Notes under the pieces: generated by a model | Told to the model about the DNA's origin: nothing | What the model saw: the letters and a program-made list of their open reading frames with translations, nothing else | Database searches by the model: none | In this document: positions 47,084-55,121 of the stretch, in pieces | Position numbering within the stretch: position 1 is the first letter of the stretch | Layout: every line of letters begins with the position of its first letter | From: Desertivirga arenae | Lineage (GTDB): Bacteria > Bacteroidota > Bacteroidia > Sphingobacteriales > Sphingobacteriaceae | Assembly: GCF_017355785.1 (NCBI RefSeq) | Contig: NZ_JAFEWE010000006.1 | Coordinates: 1-64,000 of the forward strand | DNA length: 64,000 nt | Reading direction: 5' to 3' | Program-made: the position numbers and the translations under genes

Positions 47084-47295
47084 TATTAGATACTCTTTAA
47101 AGGGTTGGCAAGGATCTATGAAAGGAAAAAATCTTCCAGACTACTTAATAACCTGAGCGCTTGATTTCGGTATGGGTACCTCCTATCCTCCTCCTGACTG
47201 CAATTGGTATAGAATCTAATTTGAAGAAATAAAAGTTTGCTGTTCTTATGGAGAAGAACCTGCTTTAGCATCTTTATACTATAGAACCTAAAGCA

Positions 47296-47829
47296 ATGGC
47301 AGAATTAAACTCTTCAGCTGGAAGCCTCAGAGGCAAAGGCCGTACTTCAACTTTATCTCCAAAGGTAGACATGACTCCAATGGTAGATCTTATGTTCCTT
47401 CTTATCACGTTCTTTATGCTAACCACCTCCCTGGCCAAGCCATTTATGATGTCACTAGCTATGCCTGTTGGCGAGACTCCTGGATTAGAGGTTGCAGATA
47501 ATCGTACCATGAATATATGTATTGGTAAGGATAACAGTTTACAGTGGTATATGGGAAAAGCTGACAGTCCCCTAACATCTCCACATATTATCAATTTTTC
47601 TATAGAGGGTTTGCGGAAAACGTTGAACACCCAGAATAAGAGAGTTCAGCAATTGACGCGGAGCCGGGAGAAAGGAGTAATCGTCTTAATTAAGCCAACA
47701 GATAAGTCTAACTATAAAAATCTGGTAGATGTATTGGATGAGTTGAAAATAACTGGAATAGATAACTACATGATAGTAGACGCTTTACCTAAAGATATTG
47801 AAAGAATGAAAAGTTCGGCAATTTATTAA
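47296..47829 (+). CDS. ExbD/TolR-type biopolymer transport protein
   Basis: 177 residues. A short basic cytoplasmic start, one helix (about 33-52) preceded by the functionally key Asp in VDMTPMVDLMFLLITFFML, then a periplasmic domain ending VIVDALPKDIER. ExbD uses the proton gradient with ExbB to energise TonB. No exbB or tonB gene is adjacent, so this is an isolated copy, and it may work with components elsewhere or support the TonB-type receptor of this window. The gap upstream (47084-47295) shows no other gene. Confidence 0.9.
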   Translation: MAELNSSAGSLRGKGRTSTLSPKVDMTPMVDLMFLLITFFMLTTSLAKPFMMSLAMPVGETPGLEVADNRTMNICIGKDNSLQWYMGKADSPLTSPHIINFSIEGLRKTLNTQNKRVQQLTRSREKGVIVLIKPTDKSNYKNLVDVLDELKITGIDNYMIVDALPKDIERMKSSAIY

Positions 47830-47841
47830 ATCTATAAAAAA

Positions 47842-47862
47842 GACCAGAGCAATGCTCTGGTC
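47842..47862 (-). terminator. Terminator of the PRC-barrel stress cluster
   Basis: Perfect 9-bp stem GACCAGAGC (47842-47850) / GCTCTGGTC (47854-47862), three-base loop. On the minus strand it is followed by TTTTTT, so it ends the transcript from 49515 to 47891. The plus strand has no T-run. Confidence 0.85.
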
Positions 47863-47890
47863 CTGATTCCCTGATAAAGGCTAAAAGTGA

Positions 47891-48340
47891 TTATTGCTGA
47901 TCTTTAAGCCGCTTATCCAGATCTATCTCAGAACTTGTTTTATCGAGGTTCTCACGGAAGTTCTCTTTAATGTTCTCCGAATTATATTGAACCTGATCTT
48001 TTCCCATATCTCCATTTGTTCCTGCATCAAAAGCAATTTGCTCACTTCCCGGAGGATTATCTCCTAGCAAGTTCTTAGTTACCGGAGCCTCAGCATCATT
48101 CAGAGGATCTGTATTATTATCTGGGATGGTTTTTTCCAGAAAGTTACTGACACCCTCATCGTTGCCAGGAACAGTATTCAGCACTTCATCCTGATCATCG
48201 AAGTCTGGCCGATTTTCATCCTCAATTCTTGTCACCAGGTCCATACTATTCAACTGCTCCTGTTCATCCAGGGATGTGGACTGTTCAGGCTGGTCTTCAC
48301 CAAAGCCTTCATCTTCCAAATAATCATCTTTATCTATCAT
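47891..48340 (-). CDS. Acidic, probably disordered protein of unknown function
   Basis: 149 residues, extremely rich in Asp, Glu, Asn and Gln, with almost no hydrophobic core: MIDKDDYLEDEGFGEDQPEQ at the start and DLDKRLKDQQ at the end. It has no recognisable domain, signal or helix. It lies 31 bases downstream of the PRC-barrel/YflT gene with a terminator after it, so it belongs to that stress cluster. Such proteins often act as hydrophilins or desiccation protectants, which is only a suggestion by composition. Confidence 0.6.
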   Translation of the reverse strand: MIDKDDYLEDEGFGEDQPEQSTSLDEQEQLNSMDLVTRIEDENRPDFDDQDEVLNTVPGNDEGVSNFLEKTIPDNNTDPLNDAEAPVTKNLLGDNPPGSEQIAFDAGTNGDMGKDQVQYNSENIKENFRENLDKTSSEIDLDKRLKDQQ

Positions 48341-48371
48341 AGGGATGTATTTTTACTTTAACAAATTTAAA

Positions 48372-49292
48372 TTATCGTTCGATGATCCTGCTTCTGAATC
48401 GTCTTGGCGAATTTGAAGAGCTGGATGCAATTCTGCTACGGTACGCCTTTACTGTTTCATCTATATTAATCGCTCCGTTTCGATCCAGTATTTCAGCGGC
48501 CCTTTCTGCTTCTGCGATCGATAACTTGTTAATGATCACAACAGGATATTTCCGACCGTCATCAGAATCGAGCCAGCCTGATTCTTCAGAACTAAATAAA
48601 TTTGAAAAAAAACCACTGATTCCTTCTTTCTCGTGCAGGTTACCCCGGGCTATATCCTCTTGATCGCGAAAGACAATTTGAACTTCTCTTCTATTAAAGC
48701 CGCTTTCTAATAAATGATTTTCTGCCAATTCAGCTTCCCTTCTCGATTGAAAAACACCCGCCACTGATTGCTTTCTAACTTCGTCACTTTCATAACGATC
48801 CGTAATTTGTTCAGCCGCAACAGGTCTTTCATCTTTTGTTATATACTCCCGGGATGTTCCAGTGTAACTTCTGGTATCGGTAACCAAATTGGCGGAAGGT
48901 CTATTTCCAGAACTGAAGTTATGGAAGGTATTATTAATAATCTCTTCGGTTTTAACAGTGAGGCTATTTCTATCGTAATTTGGTAAAGAACTTAGCTCGT
49001 TAGCAGAAATGCCTGGGTAAACTACATTCTTGTATACTTCATCCAATTCTGCGTACTCAAGGGGTAAGAGAATCTTTCTTCCCATCATATACAATTCGTT
49101 TCCATCCGTATCTAGAATAAAGTACTTCACTTTATGAGCCTTGGTATCAAGAATAAGATCGTTAACCTTACCCAGGATCCTCCCATAATCGTTTTTTACT
49201 ATCCAGCCTCTTATATCTGGTTCTCCAGGGGCCATTTCGTATTTACTATTGCCTAGTTCTCTAAAATGTGTAATTTGATTATTTTCAGCCAT
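48372..49292 (-). CDS. PRC-barrel / YflT-like stress protein
   Basis: 306 residues. A PRC-barrel (about 22-110: IRGWIVKNDYGRILGKVNDLI, VKYFILDTDGN) is joined by a Ser/Asn/Arg-rich linker to a YflT-like module (about 175-285: VAGVFQSRREAELAE, SGFNRREVQIVF, FFSNLFSSEESG, AERAAEILDRNGAINIDE). The FFSNLF segment and the AAEILD-N-GAI-D ending are nearly the same as in the protein at 1196-2065. The tail is basic and Ser-rich. It probably heads a unit with the acidic gene downstream. Function is unknown, with stress association from the family. Confidence 0.82.
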   Translation of the reverse strand: MAENNQITHFRELGNSKYEMAPGEPDIRGWIVKNDYGRILGKVNDLILDTKAHKVKYFILDTDGNELYMMGRKILLPLEYAELDEVYKNVVYPGISANELSSLPNYDRNSLTVKTEEIINNTFHNFSSGNRPSANLVTDTRSYTGTSREYITKDERPVAAEQITDRYESDEVRKQSVAGVFQSRREAELAENHLLESGFNRREVQIVFRDQEDIARGNLHEKEGISGFFSNLFSSEESGWLDSDDGRKYPVVIINKLSIAEAERAAEILDRNGAINIDETVKAYRSRIASSSSNSPRRFRSRIIER

Positions 49293-49386
49293 AATACTCT
49301 CTTATTAGGTTTTACAAGAAAAGATTGAATGAAAGGTCTTAGGCCCTTCATTCAACACTTTATTTATTGATCTTGCCAAGGTTGAA

Positions 49387-49515
49387 TTAGGAATGCAACT
49401 GTCCGGACTGGTAATACATGTATAAAAAATACAAAGCCGCAGCCAGTATAAGTATTACAATAAGCCAAAGCCACCCTGTGCTTCTGCGCTTGCGTTGAAC
49501 GTGTAATTCTGCCAT
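49387..49515 (-). CDS. 42-residue single-helix membrane protein
   Basis: From ATG 49515: MAELHVQRKRRSTGWLWLIV, then ILILAAALYFLYMYYQSGQLHS. A strongly basic cytoplasmic start (QRKRR) is followed by one clear membrane helix and a Tyr-rich end, a topology expected for a genuine membrane micro-protein. It lies 94 bases upstream of the PRC-barrel gene on the same strand and may be the first gene of that stress unit. Similar tiny proteins accompany PRC-barrel or CsbD-type stress genes in related organisms as far as I recall. Confidence 0.6.
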   Translation of the reverse strand: MAELHVQRKRRSTGWLWLIVILILAAALYFLYMYYQSGQLHS

Positions 49516-49711
49516 TGTTGTTTTTTAGCTTTTAATTGTACAAAAGTTAGCAAATCACTATATTGCCTTATAGAGCTATTATCATACCAAAATCAGGATC
49601 GCTGACCTTTTTAATTCTTAAAGAACATTTTGATTACCCCTGCCGTAAAACGAAGGAATAAAAAGCGATGTGATCGCAGGATAGGTATTAAATATAACGA
49701 GCATCAATTCT

Positions 49712-50176
49712 ATGCCTGATAAAAAAATAACAGTACTTTACGTAGACGACGAACCAAATAACTTATTTTCTTTTAAAGCTACGTTCAGATTAAAGTACAA
49801 TATAATTACTGCAACGAGTGGCGATGAAGCCATGGAGATCCTAAAAAAGACTCCTATCGAAATTATTATCACTGACCAGCGCATGCCGAATATGACTGGC
49901 GTGGAGTTCCTGGAGAAAGTGCTCGAAATTAATGCTGAGCCCATGCGACTGTTATTAACCGGATATGCGGATATGAATGCGGTGATAGATGCAGTTAATA
50001 AAGGGAAGATTTTCCATTACCTGACCAAACCCTGGAATGAAGAAGAACTTACTATGTCAATAGAACGGGCTTACGAAGTCTATGTCCAGCAAAAAGAAAT
50101 TGTGGATATGAATAGCAAACTTTTAGTATCTAATGATCAGCTTGAATTTTTGCTGAGGCAGAAATTACTGGATTAA
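49712..50176 (+). CDS. Response regulator (receiver with helical tail)
   Basis: 154 residues. The receiver has VDDEPNN at 11-17, phospho-site D55 in ITDQRMPN, Thr of LLTGYAD and Lys of LTKPW, all intact. A 30-residue helical tail (RAYEVYVQQKEIVDMNSKLL) follows instead of an output domain. It is clearly a paralogue of the N-terminal receiver of the hybrid at 50667-51752 (same DDEPNNL, FKA, FRL-Y and TGY-D patterns). It faces the signalling operon on the other strand across a very strong terminator and may compete for, or carry, phosphate from the same kinase. Confidence 0.9.
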   Translation: MPDKKITVLYVDDEPNNLFSFKATFRLKYNIITATSGDEAMEILKKTPIEIIITDQRMPNMTGVEFLEKVLEINAEPMRLLLTGYADMNAVIDAVNKGKIFHYLTKPWNEEELTMSIERAYEVYVQQKEIVDMNSKLLVSNDQLEFLLRQKLLD

Positions 50177-50187
50177 AAAGCTTTATT

Positions 50188-50233
50188 CGATATAAAAGCA
50201 AAAGGGCCAAAAGGCCCTTTTGCTTTTATATCG
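50188..50233. terminator. Very strong bidirectional terminator
   Basis: A 21-bp perfect stem: 50188-50208 with 50213-50233, core AAAAGGGCC / GGCCCTTTT, loop AAAA. Both strands give a T-rich right arm. It insulates the two converging signalling transcripts. Confidence 0.9.
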
Positions 50234-50265
50234 GTTTCTACAATTATCCGGGTATTTAATAAGAA

Positions 50266-50658
50266 TTATTGGAGTAATAAAGGAGACAGAGACTCGGCTG
50301 TGATCGGTTTATCCATAATATTGTTCACTGTATCATAACTGCAAATCTTGTCAATATCATTCTTATTCATAGAAGAAGTAAGAGCTATGATCTTATACTT
50401 GTCTTTCGTATCCTGAGGCAGTTTCTCAAACTCCTCAACAAATACAAAGCCACTCATAATTGGCATTAATACATCAAGTATGACAATTGTTAGAGGAGTA
50501 TCCTCCCTGACTGGCGACTCTTTAATAAATTCGAGTGCTTCTGTAGCTCCCAAAAAGCAATTCACCTCCTCACATTGTCCTGTATACCTTATCATCTTTT
50601 CTGCTATATAGCAGTCCAGCGCACTATCATCAATAATAATAAACTTATACTTTCCCAT
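50266..50658 (-). CDS. Single-domain response regulator
   Basis: 130 residues. Acidic pair IDDS (9-12), phospho-site D62 in ILDVLMPIMSG, Ser/Thr in ALTSSMN and Lys in MDKPIT are present. The loop before the active site (KESPVREDTPL) is longer than usual. There is no output domain. The gene starts eight bases after the stop of the receiver-kinase hybrid and is the last gene of the signalling operon, so it is a likely phosphate acceptor of the two kinases upstream. Confidence 0.9.
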   Translation of the reverse strand: MGKYKFIIIDDSALDCYIAEKMIRYTGQCEEVNCFLGATEALEFIKESPVREDTPLTIVILDVLMPIMSGFVFVEEFEKLPQDTKDKYKIIALTSSMNKNDIDKICSYDTVNNIMDKPITAESLSPLLLQ

Positions 50659-50666
50659 CTAGCTAA

Positions 50667-51752
50667 TCATTTACTTGGAATAGTCACATTGAAGGTCGCC
50701 CCTTCTCCTAGTTCCGATTCTACCTTAATCTCCCCGTTAAGCTTTAACAATGCATCCTTAACATTATACAGGCCAAATCCTGAACCTGCTTCAGTAGTAG
50801 TTGCCCTATAAAACAAGTTAAAGATCTCTCCCAAATGATTGGAGGGGATACCGATCCCATTATCTCTTACTGTAAAATAGGCGGTATTTTTGATCACCTC
50901 TGCACTAAGTTCCACTTTTTTATTCGGAAGATCTCTTTTCTGATATTTAAAGGCATTTGACAATAAGTTATTGAGGATCAACTTCAGCGAGGTTTCATCG
51001 CAGCGGAAAGCCTCTGTCTGAGAAACAGTAGTATTAAAGGTAATACCATTAGCATTACTATAAATACTATAAATATCCGTGAGATCTTTAATTACGTTCT
51101 CAAGGCTGATCTCCTTGATCTTTAGTTCTCCACGCTGGAGATTATAATAGTCATGAACACTTAGAATAAAGGTATCAAGCTTTTTAACGGAATTCTCCAT
51201 TAAGTACAACATCTCCTTCATGTCTTCAATTGACTCCAAATGTTTTACTACCCTTATTGCTCCAAGAATCCCGGAAAGGGGACCTCTTATATCGTGACTA
51301 ACGCTGTAAGCAAACTTATCTAATTCGTTATATGCAATCTGTAGCTCTTCATTTTTCAACGCAAGAAGAGAGTTAGATATATAAAATTTATTTGCCTCTT
51401 CTATGGCTGAAATAATATCAGCATCCACCCAGGGTTTCTTCACATACCTGAAAATGTGCCCACGGTTAATGGCGTCGATTACAGCTTCTATATCAGTATA
51501 TCCGGTTATAAGGATCCTTATAGGCAGTGGATGCTTTTCCCTAACCTCTTCAAAAAATTCCACTCCTGTTTTATTCGGCATCCTCTGATCACAAAAAATA
51601 ATTCTTGTGTCGGGATGCTTATCCAGGATTCCATAAGCATCCTCAGTGTTGCTTGCCGTATATACACTATAATCCAACCGGAATGATGCCTTAAAACCTA
51701 CAAGGTTATTAGGCTCATCATCAATATATAATATCTTAACTTTTTCTGGCAT
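50667..51752 (-). CDS. Receiver-histidine kinase hybrid
   Basis: 361 residues, soluble. N-terminal receiver with D55 (FCDQRMPN) and VKKPW Lys, a linker helix, then a HisKA domain with H153 in AYSVSHDIRGPLSG, and an ATPase domain with N-box LNNLLSNAFKYQ, DNGIGIP and GSGFGLYNV. The receiver-first order means that the kinase can be switched by phosphorylation, for example from the membrane kinase encoded just upstream. It ends eight bases before a lone receiver gene. This is a typical phosphorelay middle element, with the final output not encoded here. Confidence 0.9.
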   Translation of the reverse strand: MPEKVKILYIDDEPNNLVGFKASFRLDYSVYTASNTEDAYGILDKHPDTRIIFCDQRMPNKTGVEFFEEVREKHPLPIRILITGYTDIEAVIDAINRGHIFRYVKKPWVDADIISAIEEANKFYISNSLLALKNEELQIAYNELDKFAYSVSHDIRGPLSGILGAIRVVKHLESIEDMKEMLYLMENSVKKLDTFILSVHDYYNLQRGELKIKEISLENVIKDLTDIYSIYSNANGITFNTTVSQTEAFRCDETSLKLILNNLLSNAFKYQKRDLPNKKVELSAEVIKNTAYFTVRDNGIGIPSNHLGEIFNLFYRATTTEAGSGFGLYNVKDALLKLNGEIKVESELGEGATFNVTIPSK

Positions 51753-51806
51753 TATGCCTATAATTTAATATTTAAGGTGAAAGGGAGGTTGTAATTTATA
51801 CAAGTT

Positions 51807-53996
51807 TTACACCGGTATAGTTGCCTCTAATTTATGTATTACCGGCAAATTGATGATAAATTCTGTACCCTCTCCTAAGGTCGAGTTCATAGTAATAATA
51901 CCATTATGCTTTTTAATAGTATTATAGGCTATGGACATACCTAAACCGGTTCCCTCACCCACTTCTTTTGTGGTGAAGAAAGGTTCGAAAATTTTCCTCA
52001 TTGTCTTCTCATCCATCCCTGTTCCGTTATCAGAAATCTTTATGAATACATGCTCTTCATCGTGACTTGTAATAATTTTAACCTCTCCGCCAGGAGTATC
52101 TCCAAACTTTTTATTAATTGCATGGATTCCATTAGAAATGATATTTAGAAAAACCTGATTTAGCTTCCCCGGATAGCATTCAATTAACGGAAGATTAGCG
52201 TATTCCCTGGAAACCACTATCCTATTATTAAGCAAGTTATTAATAATAATCAAGGTTGAGTCTAAACCTTCATTAATATCTGCCCGTTTTAAGTCGTCTT
52301 CATCCACACGGGAAAAGATCCTGAGGCCTTTAACTATTTCAGCTGTACGAGAAGCACCTTCATGAATACCTTTAAGCAGATGATCAATTTCGATCTTAAG
52401 GTAATCAAAATCCATCTCTTCCTTATACTCTTCTATTTTTCTGACCTTCTCATCCTGCGCGTCTGCCGATAAACCTACTTCTTCAATAGTATGGATCACA
52501 TCCAGAAGCATTTTAACATCACGTTTTAATGGAGCTACGTTAGATGTAACGAAGTTGATCGGGTTGTTGATTTCGTGAGCAATTCCAGCAGTTAACTGTC
52601 CAAGTGACGCCATCTTTTCTGAATCAACTAATTGACTTTGAGTTTGCTTCAAATGTTCAAGGGTGGTATTTAATTCCTCATTGGATTCCTTCAACTCTAT
52701 GGTGCGTTCAGCTACTCTTTGCTCTAGAACAACGTTTTGCTCGCGGATAATTCTTTCGTTTTCCTGAGCAACTTTCAATGCCTGTAACTGAGACAATTCT
52801 TTTTCCTTCTTTAATGTGTTGATCTTTCCAGCCAATGCAAAAGACAGGAATACAGCCTCAAGAGCAGAGCCAATCTCAACAGAATGCAGTGTGAAGGCAT
52901 TATAAGGAACAATGCCGTAATCTTTAGCCACGAAAACAAGAATACTTGCAAAGAAGATTGTCCAGCTGAGCAAGAAGTACCTGGCGGGCGCAAAGTTTCT
53001 TCTATAGACCACCCAAGCAACGATCATGATCAATATAGACACAATAGCAGCATTGACATTTACTATTTGAAAAGCCACAGGCTTATGTCCAACCAACAAA
53101 ACAATTATTGAAGTTATGTAAACACCTATTGTTCCGTAAAGAAGCAGACTTAAACGGGGTGAATATAAGCTGGTCCTGAGGAAGGATATAGAAAACATAA
53201 TAGTTCCAATACCTGACATTGCTCCACATATAATTACCATATTCTCGGCCAACCACTTGTTCTCAGGCCAAAGGAAACGATGAGAAAAACCCAAAAGTGT
53301 AGCTTGGGTAAGCGTTACCCAGAAGTTATAATGACAGTAAACAAGATAATCTCTATCGCGTGTAGTAAAGTATATAAAAAGATTGTACAAAAGCATTACC
53401 AGCATAATACCGAGGTAAAAGCTTGTACGACTATCAGAAACACTTATGTCCTGGAAAATCTTTTTCTCGGTTGCCAGGCTTAAAGGCGCAAGTATTTGCT
53501 GATTGCTTTTTAATTTAACAAAGCATTCGACTTTTTCATTCTTCTTTAGATAAATGTCATAAAGATAGAACTGGTGTTTATACGGTCGATTTGTAAAATA
53601 ATCCGAATTATTAATTTTGATACTGTCAACCCTGTTACTTCTAACGATGTAAAGATTAGCAATATCAATTATAGGATTTGATATATTTAAAGTAACCTTT
53701 CCTAGTTCAGTATCATTTTTAATAAGAAATTTAACCCAGTTATTAGCCTTACTCACTCCCAGATTAGGAACATCAGAAATACTCTTTTTGAAAATATTCC
53801 GGGTGGCTTTCACCTGATCAAATGACAAGCTTTCACTGGAGTCCTGGAAGATGTAAAGATCCTTCCCAATAAAATTCTCATGAATTGCCTTGCTAAGGGC
53901 AATAGTGTCCTGACCCTTCACACGTATAGATGCTACCAAACACATAAAGGCAAGCAGCATCAAATACTTTCCTCTCATATAATAAGCTTTAAACAT
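51807..53996 (-). CDS. 7TMR-DISM sensor histidine kinase
   Basis: 729 residues. Signal peptide (1-28), a periplasmic DISMED2-type beta domain (about 35-180), seven membrane helices (190-390) with LGIMLVMLLYNLFIYF at the start, a coiled coil (395-460) and a kinase core: H474 in GIAHEINNPINF, N-box FLNIISNGIHAI, DNGTGM and GEGTGLGMSI. 7TMR-DISM proteins sense ligands outside the cytoplasm, often sugars or lipids by their lectin-like domain. The gene lies 24 bases after the ThiF-like gene and 54 bases before the hybrid kinase, in one operon. Confidence 0.92.
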   Translation of the reverse strand: MFKAYYMRGKYLMLLAFMCLVASIRVKGQDTIALSKAIHENFIGKDLYIFQDSSESLSFDQVKATRNIFKKSISDVPNLGVSKANNWVKFLIKNDTELGKVTLNISNPIIDIANLYIVRSNRVDSIKINNSDYFTNRPYKHQFYLYDIYLKKNEKVECFVKLKSNQQILAPLSLATEKKIFQDISVSDSRTSFYLGIMLVMLLYNLFIYFTTRDRDYLVYCHYNFWVTLTQATLLGFSHRFLWPENKWLAENMVIICGAMSGIGTIMFSISFLRTSLYSPRLSLLLYGTIGVYITSIIVLLVGHKPVAFQIVNVNAAIVSILIMIVAWVVYRRNFAPARYFLLSWTIFFASILVFVAKDYGIVPYNAFTLHSVEIGSALEAVFLSFALAGKINTLKKEKELSQLQALKVAQENERIIREQNVVLEQRVAERTIELKESNEELNTTLEHLKQTQSQLVDSEKMASLGQLTAGIAHEINNPINFVTSNVAPLKRDVKMLLDVIHTIEEVGLSADAQDEKVRKIEEYKEEMDFDYLKIEIDHLLKGIHEGASRTAEIVKGLRIFSRVDEDDLKRADINEGLDSTLIIINNLLNNRIVVSREYANLPLIECYPGKLNQVFLNIISNGIHAINKKFGDTPGGEVKIITSHDEEHVFIKISDNGTGMDEKTMRKIFEPFFTTKEVGEGTGLGMSIAYNTIKKHNGIITMNSTLGEGTEFIINLPVIHKLEATIPV

Positions 53997-54020
53997 TTCT
54001 TAATTTAACCAGGTTGACAT

Positions 54021-55088
54021 TTACCCATTAAAAATTTGATCAAGGTCTACGTAATACCTTCCGGAGGTTTGATGTTCCCCCAGCAGAATTCGGCGACATA
54101 TATCAGTAGTGATAGCTCCTCCCAATACTACGGAAGAAGCCAGTTGTGGCCAGGTGTTAATAGTTATATTAATTTCCTTCATGGACATCTTCATGCGCTC
54201 TGACAGTGTATCAAAATTCAGGATTGCATTAACCACTTCCATCCGATTTTTATCTGTCACTTCTATCGCTCCATTTTCAATAAATGCCTCCAACCGGCCA
54301 TGCATTATTGGCCTTTCAGGTTCCAGATCGAATCGCTCTACATCAAGCATCCCCCTGTCGTTTGTATCCATCACAACAGGCATTTTAAGTTGTTTTGCCT
54401 TAAACCTGCTTACTAATTTCATCCCAATCCCATCACATACTTCTACGTACAGATCCAGCTTCCGTTCCAAACCGAAAAAGGCATCTATATTATCTTCTTG
54501 AAGACCGTCATTGAATATCTCTACTTTAACAAAAGGATCAATTTCAGCAATTTCCCGTGCGGCGATGATAGTTTTCCTTAATCCCAAATTATGAACCCCT
54601 GTTCTTATTCGATTCAGATTACTAAGTTCGGCGGTATCAAAATCAGCCAATCTTATCTCTCCGCAAGTCCTTTCCATTACAAGCGTTAGCGCTATAGACT
54701 GTCCCACAGATAAACCTGCAATCCCTATACATTTAGTACGAAGGATATTTTGCTCCTCCCGTGTGATCTTATTGCGGTTCCGATTTGTCCTGACTTCTAT
54801 AAATTCTTCCTCATCCAGGAGGTGTACTATGGTACGGCTCCAGGGATAATACACCCAAACTCCATACTCACTTAATTCCTTATCGCCAATATGTTCTGAA
54901 ATGAGGCTTTGAAAATCTTCCTCAGAAAGCTTCATTGAGGGGTGCTTAATCTTAATAAGCTCACGAATTTGCCCTATGATCTCGTCGTGAACTATAATTT
55001 GGGGATCACCATCCAGCAAAGCATCGAACGAAACCTTCTCTGGCAAATTAGCAGTACGAAATATAGTAGGTAAAAAAATCTCTTGCAT
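54021..55088 (-). CDS. ThiF/E1-like adenylyltransferase
   Basis: 355 residues. An N-terminal region (1-110) without known motif is followed by an E1-like Rossmann fold: glycine-rich IAGLSVGQS (123-131), DFDTAELSNLNRIRTG (149-164, acidic and Arg residues for Mg-ATP), then NDRGMLDVERFD. The zinc Cys pairs of MoeB/ThiF and an obvious thiolation Cys are absent. Such enzymes adenylate a C-terminal carboxylate. No ubiquitin-like or ThiS partner gene is nearby, so a small molecule may be the substrate (inference). It sits between the GNAT-like gene (33 bases) and the sensor kinase (24 bases). Confidence 0.85.
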   Translation of the reverse strand: MQEIFLPTIFRTANLPEKVSFDALLDGDPQIIVHDEIIGQIRELIKIKHPSMKLSEEDFQSLISEHIGDKELSEYGVWVYYPWSRTIVHLLDEEEFIEVRTNRNRNKITREEQNILRTKCIGIAGLSVGQSIALTLVMERTCGEIRLADFDTAELSNLNRIRTGVHNLGLRKTIIAAREIAEIDPFVKVEIFNDGLQEDNIDAFFGLERKLDLYVEVCDGIGMKLVSRFKAKQLKMPVVMDTNDRGMLDVERFDLEPERPIMHGRLEAFIENGAIEVTDKNRMEVVNAILNFDTLSERMKMSMKEINITINTWPQLASSVVLGGAITTDICRRILLGEHQTSGRYYVDLDQIFNG

Positions 55089-55121
55089 AAATAAGTTCGA
55101 CTGAGCGAGTTTTGATTGTAA

